A stretch of 64,000 nucleotides of DNA from Isoetes taiwanensis (lineage: Eukaryota > Streptophyta > Lycopodiopsida > Isoetales > Isoetaceae), in contig JAJEKV010000051.1 of assembly GCA_021234155.1 (NCBI GenBank), positions 4,280,698-4,344,697 of the forward strand, written 5' to 3'. Below the pieces are notes generated by a model, which was not told the DNA's origin, searched no databases, and saw nothing but the letters and a program-made list of their open reading frames with translations. Positions 38,085-51,218 of this stretch are shown piece by piece; position 1 is the stretch's first letter, and every line of letters starts with the position of its first letter. The translations under genes and the position numbers were made by a program.

Positions 38085-38425
38085 TCCGGTAAGGGATTCC
38101 GGGCCGAACGGTGGTAATTTGTTTCCACGCGAAAACAAAGGAAAAATAATACGCGGAAAAGCTGGCGTGCAAGAAATACGGAAGAAATATTTCGGCGATC
38201 GTGCGCTAACCCTGGATATATGAATGCAGCAATCGGCATGGCCACGTGGCCCCAAGGTGCGCAGAACACTGTGATAGAGGCTGCTGCTCAAGACCGGACG
38301 CTGAACCTGCCCTCGGCTGTGCGCGAGAGATGCCTATATTCCAGCTGGGCCCGGGCCGTGTGTAATCCCCGCTAATCGCAGAATACGGATGAGAGATCAT
38401 GCCAGTGTCAAGCAGATGCATGTAG
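38085..38425 (+). repeat. Short third copy of the long repeat
   Basis: Resembles 17,800-18,140 in the same orientation: ATACGCGGAAAA, GCAAGAAATACG, CTCAAGACCGG-like, CGCGAGAGATG, GATGAGAGATCATG-like and TTCTAGAA appear in order. It lies on the 3' side of gypsy element 2, as copy B lies on the 3' side of gypsy element 1. Confidence 0.65.
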
Positions 38426-39480
38426 GTTCTAGAATTGAACCTCCCCGAAACAATCCCTCAAGCATATGAGCAGAAAGACATGAGGGAATGTTTTCAACGC
38501 CAAAATATTGGAAGTAACACTTTTGGCAAAGGTGTGTGTGATTTGGTGAAGGTTAAATAACCAACTTTTGCATCCGGCGGTGACAAATCCCATTTTTGCA
38601 ATACATATGCGAGTATAATGTGTGTTCGTATGATGTACTTTAATATCCCGTATGGTCGCACGCCACAACTTGAAGCCGCCAGCACATTGGGCATGCGCAA
38701 ACGCATTATTGCATATATTTTCTACCAAACCGCCATCACTATTGGTCTTTGTATGTGCCGACATTCAAATGATCGCTGGTGGACCGCATAGTTATAGCCT
38801 ACTAATGATAAGGCTACATACTCATCATGTTGCTGCATGGTGGCATCGGCGCAGTTTCGGGATGTTCCAAGCGCGTACTTCAATGTGGTGATTCTTTTCC
38901 TCCCCTCGCTGAGGTAAGCTGACGCTATATGGCCACAATTCGCGCTGTTTGAGAAGTCATCCGGGTCTTAACCGCATCCTTGGCTATGAACAACAAAAGA
39001 TGCCACAATCACTATCATCTACATACAATGACAATCCTAAAGATTCCCGCCGGGTCAGAGAGGTGATCCCATTTCAAGACACAAATGATCTTGCTCATAA
39101 GTATTACCTCAATCATCACCACTACCCCGCCGTGGAGAAACGGCGGACACCTGGGTAACAACATCATCATGTGTGATTTCATTATCCCACAAGCATAATG
39201 GCCGGGCGCGCGCATCACTTGCTCACCTAATCACTCACACAAGAAGCTTCTCAAAACACCTCTTGGTTTTACTCATGGCGCACACAAGGCCCCTCAGTTC
39301 CTCAAGAAGGGAGGAAGAGAACTCACTGGGCAGAAAAATGATGAAGATCCGCATTGTTTGTTTGCCGCTGGTAATACGGACGCATGGCGCGAAGAGCAGG
39401 CAGCAGGACGGAGAAAGAAGCTTTAGCCCAAAGAGGGAATAGCCTGGCGGTCCAAAGAGAGCCTCTTGGTCCAAAGAAGT
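38426..39480. other. No recognisable gene
   Basis: If 38,085-38,425 is an LTR edge, this stretch would lie inside gypsy element 2 downstream of integrase. I see no chromodomain or polypurine tract that I can defend. Confidence 0.4.
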
Positions 39481-39489
39481 GACCAAAGG

Positions 39490-39860
39490 CCGCGTGCGGC
39501 ACGCTACATCTCACCACCCGCAACCACACGCAGCCCTCTGGCGACACGCTTCCCCGCCTCGCAGGCTCTCCCCACTCAAAAATGCCCGTATTGAGTCACC
39601 CTGACGCGGGCACGCCATATCTCACCACCCAACTCATTTAGCCTCGCCTATGACACACACACATGTGGGCCGCCTCTCCCCCGAAGCTACTGAGCAGCAT
39701 GTACCTCCCCTTGGTCCTTGGACCCCTCAAAGGCTTCCTCTTTGGACCATATAGGCCATCTTTGGACTAAAAGCCATCTTTTTGGACTCCACGCCCTGGG
39801 TAGCAGCATATGCGCATCCCCTGACACGGCACGCGGGCCCCGCCGCAGCGGGTATCTAAA
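39490..39860 (+). repeat. Dispersed repeat D, copy 1
   Basis: Same-orientation partner of 44,570-44,810. Shared in order: CACGCCA-TCTCACC, CTGGCGACAC, CCTCCCCTT, CTTTTGGACTAAAAG-like, CTCCACGCCCT and AGCATATG. Copy 1 is longer through internal insertions and repeats its own GGACxxCTCACCACC theme twice (39,480 and 39,610). There is no coding potential. Confidence 0.7.
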
Positions 39861-40899
39861 ATACCTTTAGCCATCCGGAAGCATAAGTCCTTCCCGCCTC
39901 AGCTAGGCCTGGGCTAGGGGTAGAAGCTCTGCTTTTGGATCTCCTCTTGTCCTACGTAAGGCCTTTTGCTTTCTCCTATCTTTTATATATTCTCTAAGAA
40001 TATCCCATAAGTGTTTAAACATTGCCACGCTAAGACCTCACATGCAGGTGGTAGCCGCCCCCTCCCAGCGTTTGTGAGCCGTAACTAACCGTGGGGCCAA
40101 ATATTGGCAGTTCTTGAACCACTAGTGATTTCCTGTCTTCCAAAATTGTTTCCCCCGCCGATTCTTGGTAGAACCTTGGAAATACACCAATCATTCCGCC
40201 TCAATTCTTGACCTCCTCAATTGAGCTGCAAGGCTCTCTTTACCTTGATAAACTCTTAGGAATCAAGGCATACATTCACTATATAACATACATCTTCTAA
40301 CATTGAGGCAAGTAAATCATAAGCAATTGATACATGCACTCTCCTTGGACCACACTTATAACTTTAAAATGGTCCATTATGGAAATGGAGCCTCTATTAA
40401 TTTAAGACCTTCTTTGTGCGACCTCCTTCTTAAAGTGTCCTTTATGCATCCCATCCATATCCACCCTCCTCTTAAAAACCATATTGGCAACTACCACTTC
40501 CTAGGGATGATTTCTTGGCAAAATAATCTCAGTGAGCCGGTCAGGGAGCGCGAAGGCAAGTCTACATATGAGACATCCTTATGCTCACGTAATCTCAAAT
40601 CATCTCGAACAATATCCTTACACACACCTGTGTGTGTGTATACCCGCCAAGCATTTAAAGCAACTAATATATATGTAGACGGCCTTCCAAGCGTCATCTT
40701 TATGGTAGACCGATAGATATTATTGTATACAAATTTATAGGCAAATACTCTCGACAATAATGACCTTGATGTTCCTTGACAAACTCTCTTTTATGATGGG
40801 AACAAATAAATCTTTGCACCTCCTACCACCTCCTCAGTGCTGCTGTCCATATATATCAATTTAAGTATGTGTGTGTAATAGAGAACCTTTAACTCAGCC

Positions 40900-41310
40900 C
40901 CAACGGCAAGTATATGGGTAAGTGTAATGCCTTATAGAATTTTATCGGGTATACTTTGTATTATAATTAGATACAATGTACACCTTTAGCAACCTATGTA
41001 CCCTGTGTGTGTAAAACATCCGGAGCGATGTAAAAGAGCGACAAGCATTCTCAGAAGCCGCCAACTTTTGGTATCCCCAACAAGGAATAAAATGAGCTGC
41101 AGGCTTAGCTGGAACAAGTAAGCAAATGTAATTGGTCCAAATTCTGACAGTTCTCCTTGGTATGCAGAACCTGGGAGGAAGACCCCCAACAATGTAAAAT
41201 GTCCATAGTGAGGCACCGGTTTTCCTTACCTTTTTCCCCGACACAGGGGCGGTGGAACACCTGGCGCGCGAGGCTTTGTTCGCTTTATCCTCGCTGGACA
41301 AATAAGTAAC
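40900..41310 (-). pseudogene. Gypsy 2 integrase fragment
   Basis: Seen on minus: a C-Q-R-x-D-K-A-N-K-A-like patch (41,270-41,305) from the zinc-binding H-H-C-C region, then G-V-P-P-P-L, then DNA reading S-x-x-M-D-F and V-G-G-L-P-P across two frames (41,180-41,220), and A-A-H-F-I-P (41,085-41,110). The A-H-F-I-P block is the one also seen in element 1. The second half of the core is not visible. Confidence 0.7.
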
Positions 41311-41389
41311 ATACACGAATAATATCATGGAATCCAAAAACATCTCCGCCAATCCGTACCTCCTCAAATAAAGTATGGTTCAAGCTAAG

Positions 41390-42190
41390 CCCCCATTACG
41401 ACCCTCACAAAGGGCCAGAGGGTATCATCATGCGGATTTTTAAGAATAAGTAAGTGATCGGGGTACCTCAACAACAATGGCGAAGCTTTTGACCTTTTAT
41501 GGGCTGTAAAGAACCTTCCATCCAGTATCTTATATCCATATGCATTGCCATTTTGAGCTACAAGCACAACAACCAAATATCCTTGCGTAATCGTATAATA
41601 ATGGTTTCTCTATTTTCTCCTAAAATGGTTGGATTAGAAGCAGCAAGTAGAAAAAGAGAGAACAACAAACCGCGATAACGCTTCACGAAAAGCATCAAAG
41701 GCTACAAATATATTCCCTTTACCGTGATCTTATGTAATCCAATCGAGAAATCATATATTGCCGCATAAAGCAACCCATTTCAACCGGTGATCGTGAAAAA
41801 ACTTCCTCGATCTCTTTCATAGGGCAATAGGGACACCATCTCAGATCAAAACTGGGCTACCAAAGCTGGCGCGTCACCTCACTTTGCATCAACACATATA
41901 ACAAAGTTAGAAAAGGTAGACCAAACTTTGGCAAAACAGTAACGTGAGGAGCCACAATCCACGGCATCCTTTTTGCAAAACTTGGAAACAAATCGGATGA
42001 TTACATATATATGATTCCATTGGAAGCGAACATCTTTCGTAGAGCGGGGTCAAATATAACCGGCTAACGAAAGCAAAATTCGCATAGCTGTAAACTTCCT
42101 ATAATAACCGCGATAAGCCTCCAAAAGGAACGCATACACGCCATCCCGGTTAAAGGTCCATTGCTTGTACCTTACCGGGATCACCCCTTT
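41390..42190 (-). pseudogene. Gypsy 2 RT-RNase H link and RNase H
   Basis: Minus-strand patches: AFLLEAYRGYYRKF (42,082-42,125; family V-R-x-F-L-G-L-x-G-Y-Y-R-R-F), A-P-H-V-T-V-L-P-K-F (about 41,925-41,960), N-F-V-I-C-V-D-A (41,885-41,909, holding the first RNase H Asp), V-A-Q-F and, near the end, YKILDGRFFTAHKRSKA (about 41,470-41,525) in place of the G-R-x-F-x-x-x-T-D-H block. The Asp of that last block is lost. Frames differ between patches. Confidence 0.7.
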
Positions 42191-42219
42191 AAGCATCAAA
42201 TGCTAAACAAATACTGGCG

Positions 42220-42890
42220 ACCCAAATATTCAATTCCTATTGAAAATAAATATACTTTTCTTTTAGGATTAAGAGTAATAGATCTTCCTCCCTTTTTACA
42301 ATCTAATAATTTGTAAAACCTCCCCGCGCTTGAAATGCGTGTAAGTAATGATCTTCCTCCTCGGACTTACTAAAACTAATATGTCATCGTATTGGAACAC
42401 GCATAAATATGCTAAACACACACTACAGTAATTATCTTCTTCGCAAATAATATGCCTTCCTCACCCTCCATTAGCCTCACACAAAGAAGTCGGGCGCGAT
42501 TTTGTGTCCAAATGGCATGACTGGAAAACCTCATAATGTCCAAAGGTTGTCCCAACGCAGTTTCCTTAGAATTATCACAAGAACTTTAAGCGTTTCAATA
42601 ATTCCTACCTCCTAAGATCAAGACGCGGGCTAAAAACCGGTGGGCACCTTTGGAGTTGATCAAACAAATCATCCTACCTTGGTATGTAGTGAAAACCCAT
42701 TCTTTTACGGTTACATCTTGTAGTATTCAAAGCGCCATAATCTATGGCCACACATGCGCCGAATTGAGTCTCTTAACCAGTCACACGTGAGCACCCGTGC
42801 TGGGTGAAGAACTAAGTGGCGGATCAATCCAGCTTTGAAGTAACCTCACAATGTCGGCATCTCAACTTGTTGGCCATGCATTCCTCCTGG
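42220..42890 (-). pseudogene. Gypsy 2 reverse transcriptase
   Basis: Seen in order on minus: PPLSSSPSTGAHV (about 42,775-42,820), R-R-M-C and I-D-Y-G-A-L-N (about 42,730-42,770, the M-C-V-D-Y-R-A-L-N block), DDLFDQLQ (about 42,645-42,672), G-H-Y-E-V with V-M-P-F-G after a shift (42,507-42,545), YDDILV (YDD codons 42,383-42,391), S-K-S-E-E-E-D-H and a G-I-E-Y-L-G-like patch (about 42,230). The active-site Asp pair is kept, unlike in element 1. Many frameshifts make it non-functional. Confidence 0.85.
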
Positions 42891-44565
42891 ATATGAGAGC
42901 TTTTGATTAGAGGTGTTCTCCAACAAGAAGATCAATCTTTTGTGGTCCTCTTATACATTCGTAATGCATGCGTTAGTGGACACTTTTCTTTGAAAAGATG
43001 TGGGCTCATCACAAGATTGCAAAAAGACAGCTTTTAACGCCATTCAACAATGGAGATGCACTAGACTTGGGATGCAAAACTGGCCTGCCAAATACAATGG
43101 TAATGAGTTTCGCTGGCAACTCATGGTGAGCTAGTGAAACTATTGGAATAGGTATAAAATAACAAAAATTGTAGCCACGTGTAGCGTCTCTCCCTCGGCT
43201 GCCAAAAGTTTAATCTAAGGGCGTACCAAGCAGAACTCAACCGGGCGCAAATGGTGAAACACACACCGTGAGAAGACGGCCTTTGCATCATAAGCATGAT
43301 CTAAGCAGAATGAATTCGACAATATATCCTTCTACAACAACTAAATCCTACTCTCACACTTTGAAGATATTTTGGATCTAAGAAATAACATAGACACAAC
43401 CCAAAAACCCGCTAAATCTTCCACTTAGCCACATGACTCTAAAAGGATTCCATATGTTGCGTCTTCCATCATGCAACACAACCTGGTCGCCAGTAGAACC
43501 CCCATTACTTTCATGTGTTACTCTTCTTTTGTCCCATTTTGTCCTTTTTTAGAATAGACATACACACATGTCTTCTATACCTCAAAAGGGAACATCAAAG
43601 AAAACACATGAGTATCTTTGGTGAAAAGATTCAAAAAAACATTGGTACCTCACAATCCATGATGTCCAACAATAAGCATGGCCTTCCCTTTGGTTGTATT
43701 CTCCGCCAACCACTGGATGCTTTTGCACCTTCCAACATGTTAATGTGTGAATCCCCTCTACGCAAAGCCCTCTCTCTCTCTCCTTGAAAACTCTTCTTGC
43801 AGGGTATATCTCACATAAATATATATCCTTGGCCTGTAATTAATCTCTTTATGAATTAGCCTACCTCACTTTGCGGCTTTCGCTACAAAATATATATAAG
43901 TATATATACGGCCTCGTGGCTGAAATGTTCTATGCAATAAAGGGCCTGCCACTCAGCAAAAGCGAACAAATACGTACCTTGCCGCTTCTATGCAAGACCC
44001 CCTCGATCGTTGCATCTTTATGTCACATGACTTTGTAATTTTCATGGCATATAACACTTATCCTAGAGTTATCTTCATGTCTTGATGTAGAGTTGTCCTG
44101 GCATAAAGGTGTGCTAGAGCGAATTAGTCTATTATCCTTCGCCTTGCTTTTAGGGGATATCGGGCAAGATCCTTTTGAGATATTGTCTTCTTAAAGATAT
44201 TTTCCTCAAGGGGTCACATGAACCAACGTGTGTATGAGCCATCTTTTGCTAAACTGCGTACATTAAAAAAAACCTCATTACTATACAATACATCCATAGC
44301 GCTATGCTTGCTAAGGCCGTGTGTAACCCGTTGCTGCAGCATGTCTAGCTATTGCGTGTAATCGCTGGGATCTTTGCTAATCCATAAAGCCCATGCTTCG
44401 CCGCGCTAAGCGCACAGCCAGCTCCGCTACAAAAGCAATGCAACCTATGCCTTCAGAACTGGGATTAGTTAAAACACAAGTCCGGATGTAAGCTAATAAT
44501 CCCCACCTCTCACATGGAAACAAGAGGCACCCCACCTAAAACCCGGAAGCCTCGGATACCCACTA
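42891..44565. other. Probable gag/protease side of gypsy 2; nothing recognised
   Basis: No zinc knuckle, protease or LTR pattern could be confirmed. A 90-codon plus-strand frame at 43,515-43,787 has no known motif. Confidence 0.4.
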
Positions 44566-44569
44566 AAAC

Positions 44570-44810
44570 AGACACCTCTGCGCGGATCTGGCACGCCATC
44601 TCACCCCACACCCAACCCACACGCCCCCCTCAGCCTGGCGACACGGGGCCGCAAGCCCCCCCGTAGCTCGAAGCAATATGGAAGCGAAGATGCACGCCTC
44701 CCCTTTGGCCATTGTCCTTCTTGGGACGCTGCCTTTCCTTGGACTTATAGCCACCTTTTGGACTAAAAGTGCCACTCCACGCCCTTAGCATATGTAGCGC
44801 TGGAGCTACC
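44570..44810 (+). repeat. Dispersed repeat D, copy 2
   Basis: Shorter partner of 39,490-39,860 in the same orientation, with the same ordered words (see that entry). Neither copy has terminal repeats that I can see. Confidence 0.7.
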
Positions 44811-45345
44811 TGGCGATGTAAACAGCCAAGATAGATATAAATCTCTCCTTGGAATAAGTGCCAAGTTTAGTTTTCCTTTTTGTAGATCTGTGGTCATGCT
44901 ACCAAAAGCAAAGATTGGTGGCAGCATATTTCTTGTTTTGTCTCATTATTCAAGATTTTTATTAAGATGTATGTGCTTTTAATGAAAACATTCCAATGTA
45001 AGGAAATTGGAACGCTTCTTGGCGCTATTATCCGGATGCGTATGTAAGAATTTATTGCATCTGCAAGTGAGTTCCGCCAATGCAAAAAGCTATCTTGTGT
45101 ATAATATATTCGGATGCAAAAGTTGGCTGGGTGTCGGCGATGCTCAATGTTGAAGATGAGTTAGGCAGGTGTTTTTCCGCCATGCATGCACACGAGCCCC
45201 GCACGAGAGCAGTTACGCTGGAGCATCCCAGCATGCCAAATGACAAAATTGATCAAAAACCACATATTTAGATGTAACATTAACGTAGGTCCTGTATAGA
45301 CAACAAGTAAGTGAGATGTCGACTCATAAGTTGCGAATTTCTATC

Positions 45346-45511
45346 AACTTGAAAACATTTAAAGGTCAACCTAGTATGAACATCCATAGCTGAAAAAGGC
45401 AATCCTATCTCGCTACAAAGCTTTCGCGAAACGCTACAGACATTTTATGACAACTTGAAACATTTAAAGGTTGAACCTAGTATGAACGTCCATAGTTGAG
45501 AAGGCAACCTC
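45346..45511 (+). repeat. Direct repeat of about 60 bases, 106 apart
   Basis: Copies at 45,346-45,407 and 45,452-45,511 share CAACTTGAAA, ACATTTAAAGGT, AACCTAGTATGAAC, TCCATAG and AAGGCAA. They differ by single-base indels and a few substitutions. Confidence 0.85.
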
Positions 45512-48500
45512 GTTCAATAAGCAATGAATTGCATCTATGGCAAACCCTCTCTTTTTTGGGGGGAAAACTTCGCTACAAAATGCCCTTATGTAATGGTTTG
45601 TGTTTAATGTGTGAAAGATTTGGCAGAACTTTAAGGGATAATAATGATCAAAGAGCTGCTGCTTCTTTAAACCATTTTTTCCATTACCTTGATAGAGCAA
45701 CGCATGGGTTTTTCCTTTCCTACGCCAGTGGCCTAGTGATTCCTCGGCCATTGCCTGGCTGACATTAAATTGCCTTCCAGGAATTGGAATTCTCACTTGC
45801 TTAAGCATTTGTTGGGTCTGCAGAGATAATTTTGGAGATATACCTAAAATCCAGGTGCAAGCTCGACCTCCGCCACTCACGCCAGCCGGCCTGAACTGGC
45901 CACATTCTACGTGTAAGGCTCTTAGACCACATATAAGCATATTTTGTTGTAAGGCCCCTTTTGGGCACCCTCCCTCCCTCTCTTTCATTTCCCCTTTTAT
46001 CGCCATTTATGATTGGGGTGCGCCTATGATTTTGAAATAAAACCAAAATACCTAATTTCTAAGGTTTTGATGGGATATAAGTAGAACCCCCAACCTCCTC
46101 CGACAAAATAACCTCAATGTCCTGGTAGTGTAAGCATCTCATTACTTTCGTGATCAATACTGGCGCGTAACCGTGTAACATGATTATGTTTTTTATCTTG
46201 AATCTCATTTTTATAACCACCCATTCGCTGCCACCATTGTTTTAGGATATGACCTTATGGTTTTGTAGGAATTGGTTCTTCACATCCATACAACCCCCAG
46301 AACCCCTGTCATTGTGTGCTATATATTTATACATGATTGATCCATATATTACATAGCACTGGAGACCCGTCTCCCGCAAGCAGTATACTTGAAGGATAGA
46401 GAGATAGCTTCGTAATACCTATTTGGATAAATTGAATGTAAAATACTAGTTTTTGTTTCTGAAGCTTCCCTTAAAGAACTCACACATACTACATCTGAGT
46501 TTTGTATTGCTCTGCTACATATACCTTTCTAATGTGCATCGCCACCACATCTCGCCGCTTGTTACCGGTAGATTTCCCACTCTTGTTTTGAATGTCTCTC
46601 TTGTTTGTTACATTATTTTTCTTAGTTAATTTTATTGTCTCATAAACATAATCCTCTGCCTAACATCATCAAGCTGGCAAAACCGTGATGGCAATACCTC
46701 GAATGCCTCATATTGGTGGCCAAAGTCAAAGATGTAATAATATTTGCAAGCTGCGATGTTTCCTCATTGAAAATTTTCAAACTAGATAAATGTCAACTAT
46801 ATATAATAGATAATTTCCCCTTTATCTACGTACTTGCCATTTGATCTCACTGCGATTTCTATACTCTAGTTCTTATATATGTATGATTTTCCTTTTTTCT
46901 CTACGGTGTCCTTTTTTACATTTAGTTACTGAATCCAATTAAAATTATCATCTACATACATTTTTGGGGTTATTACAATCCTCACGCTGGCTCTCTTGGA
47001 ATTTGAAATTATTCCACCTTTTTAAATGGCATAAAAATGCGGATTTCCTCTTCACACTTGATTTTGTAGTTCTTGAAATAAAAAGATAAGATTTTCAGGC
47101 TGGCACCGTTTTTGCAGTAGAATTCTCGGATCAAACATTAAAAATATGAACAACATAAAATACGATCTCAAGATACTCTTATGAAATTTTGCATGCATAG
47201 TGTATATAAAAATGGCTCATTTACATGAACTAGCTGCAGTGGCCTTAAGATTCCTAACCTTCGCAGGTAATTCACAATATACTAGGTCCACTCCGGAGGT
47301 CAAATACGTAAGCAAAAGAATAGAGAGACCCTCTTCTTAGTACTTCACATCTCGCTTAGCGAGAATCGCTCAAATCACTCATATACTATGTCCACTGGAG
47401 GTGGTAATACGGCAATGATAAAGCATACTTCCCTTTCTTTGCCACATCCTCGGCAAGGGTTGGTGCAAGAATTTGGTGAATTTTAGTTGTGTCCAAACCC
47501 ATTTCCTCGGCCACATCCTCATACTACATAATGGTTAATGCAAAAAATACAAATTCTTTGTAAAAACTACAAGATTTTGTAATATTTCGCATCATCAATA
47601 TGCCTCTCGAGTCCATCTCGATGTGCGCGACAGCATAGTAGAGTTTTTTCGCTGATACATCTCGGCGCTAGCTTTGGCTGCTGGGCAAAATAGGCGAAAA
47701 AAACAATTCTTCTTTTTTTCCCCTTTGTCGCTTTTGCTTCTGGGATGTGGCCGAGGAGGGTCCACATTATTCACCTTCTTTTAGCTTCCCTCACAATCTA
47801 GAAGTATAATCAAAAGTATTCCAAGAATATTACATGCGCAAGAACTTTTTGCAAATGAATCGGATTTGATAATACCATTGGTATTCTCTGCTTGAAAGCA
47901 CCTATTCTTCATCCTATATATTATAAAGCTGCTGTGAATTTCTAGATAGCATAGAAGGCTAAGACGCGGATTTTCTTACCCCACAATTCTTGCAAGAGTC
48001 AAGAGCTTTTGATTTCTTGCCTAGCTCGCTACCAAGATAAATCTGTAGAGCCTATAGAATGCAACAAAGAAGTTAGAGCTTCAGCCCCGGCGCACCCAGC
48101 CAGAGTGCAGGTAATCAAGAGTTCGTATTGGTGTTAGACGAAGGGAGCCGGGCGCCAGAACCGGCAAGATTGGCCGCTGCATAACACCGTGGAAAAGCAG
48201 AGAGAAAAAAGCAAGAGATAAACACAAAACCCCGGCCAGTGCACCTCGAAATACATATTATTCCCATTTAAGAAGAAAAGTAATCGAATTCCTGTGTAAA
48301 TTTGTGTACTCCAAGGTGAGAGAGGGAAGCCCATAACACACCTGCAGAACCAAATTTTAGTAGGTATGGAAACTCAAAAAATAACACCGGTGGAACTTAA
48401 AACCCAACACTTTTGGGTAGAAACAAAAAATTAGAACTACAGGGCGAACCCCTCGAAACTAACAACCTCGGTAAAACCCACACACACACGCAGAAACCAC

Positions 48501-51215
48501 AAAACTGCCAACAACCCCGCCAAACTAACACCCTGCGGATTCAAGCAAAATCGCGGAATAACCTCACCAATAAAATCGCGGGTTTTATTGTTGGCGACTA
48601 ATTTTTATGCAATCATTACTGTAAATTCCAGTATTTAAGCTAAGTGTTCGTTGTGGAAATATATCATGTATAAGATGTTGGCAGGAATTCGCGGGAACAC
48701 CAAGAACTATGTAATAGAGCTTGATTCAAGAACTATAAAGCATATATAAGAGATTAAGTTTCCTAAATAAAGATAGAGTAAGTATTATGTTGTGCATTCC
48801 CTCTTTTAATGAGATTTGGATCGGCATGTTATAAATCATTAGCGCGCGCGTAGCTTATTATTGTATTCCCAAGCATTGGGTCTCGCAAGGGATCTATAAA
48901 AAAAATCATTCTCCCTCTCATATTCTTTACATTACTCCCTTTACATTCTATGAATGTCGCGATCTAACCTTTTTTAATTTGCAATAATTTTAATGATTTG
49001 ACGATACTTTTTAACACAAATGCAAAGCAGTCAACGGTGCTAATTGCACAAACTTGTATTGTCACCTAATCGGCCTTCCTACATATATGGTTTGCAGGTT
49101 TTGACTCCCCTACTTAAATCCTCCAATCTCAAGCAAGAACTTATAATAGCTTTTTACAAATCCTTCTGATTCCAAGAACTACAAAAGAGCCAAGATGGCC
49201 ACTTCCTGCAAATGAAGATATTGGAGAGTATATTATCTTGCATTCCTACGATTTGATTGCATGCTATGAATCATTAGCAAAGTAAGGTTATTGGCAAGTA
49301 TTCTCGGCAGATTGATCCTGCAACTTAACTCTCATATCTTATGAATAACAATAATACTAGCATCTAACTCTTAATTTCCTGCACATCTAATGATTTGTTG
49401 GCATCTAATAAATGCAAGGCCCGACTTCAGGGGATACAGCAAAAGCGATATCTCGACTTGCACAATACATAAGCAATAGGGCATAGTTATGCTTCTTAGG
49501 ATCTAGCCCATCACCTCTCTGCATTATTCCCACTCTTTGTGAATGCAACAAGAGCTTCTTGAGAGCATGAGCCAAGTAATTACCCCCATTTTTTTTTCTT
49601 CTTCTTTCTTTTAGCATCCTCCTCGGGCTGCAAAAAGAGCTTCCTGCCTTGAGGCAGGTATCTCGACTTGTTCACACACATCATCATCTTTCTTGAAATT
49701 GTAGGCTGGGTCAAATATGTATATCGATTAACTTCTTAGAAAGCTAAAAATACCTCTAATTAAAAATCCAAGCAAGCCCAAATTCGGGGAGCCGCCAACA
49801 AATGCAATGGGTGTCCTTTCTCCCGCATTAACACTATTGTATTAGTGTACGCATTAATAATGAAGTTTTGTGACATCTTTCTAGAATACCCTTATAAGTA
49901 TAATTGAGGAAGAAGCCACTACCCCAAAGTCGTCAATAATTTTAAAATTGAGTACAAATTGTCTAAGTGTGAAGAGGAGGTTAACCCTCCCCTCGAGGGA
50001 ATTACGGCAAATAACCCTCCGAGGCGAGAGGGTTGTTGTTACTAAATATTTCGAGAGAGGGTTGACCTCCCTTAAACCCATGGTTGCACACACTTTTTAA
50101 ACTTGATCGGAAAACTGTACTTTCAGGTCTATCGGATTCTATATTTTTTTTTTTGAGAAATCGTCCTTTGTTTAAGAAGCGTAATTTCACAATTCATAAC
50201 AATTGAATGCTTTGGCTGAAACTCATATATTCATGATAGAAAACTTTTAATTGTACACAATTTTGAAATCCAAATTGAGTCCCTAGTCCCAATTCTAACT
50301 TGATAGCGTAAACTTAAAGAAAGGTAAATCGAGGAGTTTTGAAGATCATAAAGCCCCAAAAACACAGAGCTTGAAGAAGTGAAAAAGACCCCTCAAATCA
50401 TCTAAAAAAGGTGGATTTATGGATGTCAAAATCAATCTGTCCGGAAAAGAAATGGAAAATAAAATGCAAGTATGGATTGAAAGAAATCACGGATCACAAG
50501 CAAGAGAATAGAGATGGAGATGGATAGAAGATAAGCGGCGGACCAGTGGTATAAAGCGGCTTCCATCGAAGCCAAAAGTAAGTTGGGTTGGCTATTCTTC
50601 TCTTGATTCATGCAATAGAATTAGATTTGGCCACTCCTCTGCATGTTTTGAGAGATGAAATAGAGGAATGAATTGCTTTTTTAGGGCTTGTCTTTTTAGA
50701 ACTAACCTTTTTTTTTTTGGCTTTTGGGCGATATCTCTTTAAAGAATAAAGATCGATCATTTTGGTTTCTCAAAGTTTGGAAAAAAAGAATAGAAACCAG
50801 AATCTATTCTTCCATGCTTAAACCCTAGTCCCCCGAGGGTTCTCCATAGCCGGCTTCTCCATAAGCCCGACTTAATTTGCACTACACATGAATAAATGGA
50901 ATGGATTAAAAAGCGCCTCTCATAGCGGAGGGAAGTATATATCATCCGGGATGTGGTTAGCCCGGACGGCACCGTTATCGACCATTGTGGTTAATCGGGG
51001 ACTACTGAGGTTGAAGCCCAAAACCAAGCTTGTTTTGCCCTTTTTTGATGGATTATCTATTTAGCCTTAAATCTCTTCCTCTCTTCATCAATCTAACATA
51101 AAAAGAGGCATACAAAGCGATTGGCATGCTTTTAAAAGCCCGGATCAAGCCGCCCGGGCGACAAGGCGTCGATCAAAATTTCTGCCTCGCCCGCCGCGGT
51201 TCTACGCTTGGTTTT
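45512..51215. other. Long AT-rich stretch without recognisable genes
   Basis: A 180-codon minus frame at 45,464-46,006 has no motif I know and overlaps the direct repeat. From 46 to 51 kb the sequence is AT-rich, with short A and T runs and no tandem structure. I see no tRNA, rRNA or coding exon. Confidence 0.55.
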
Positions 51216-51218
51216 TGT

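Larger units (their letters stand above)
40900..42890 (-). mobile_element. Decayed Ty3/gypsy retrotransposon 2 (RT, RNase H, integrase)
   Basis: On the minus strand the pol domains of a Ty3/gypsy element follow in canonical order: reverse transcriptase about 42,890-42,220, RT-RNase H link and RNase H 42,190-41,390, integrase 41,310-40,900. The motifs are unmistakable but scattered over all three frames, with small insertions and deletions every few tens of bases, so no protein can be made. Integrase before RT (the copia order) is excluded by the order seen. LTRs, primer site and gag were not found. The likely 3' LTR side is below 40.9 kb. Confidence 0.85.

Noticed and set aside
45464-46006. 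180-codon minus-strand frame as a retroelement protein
   Set aside because: It overlaps the direct repeat and has no motif that I can name.
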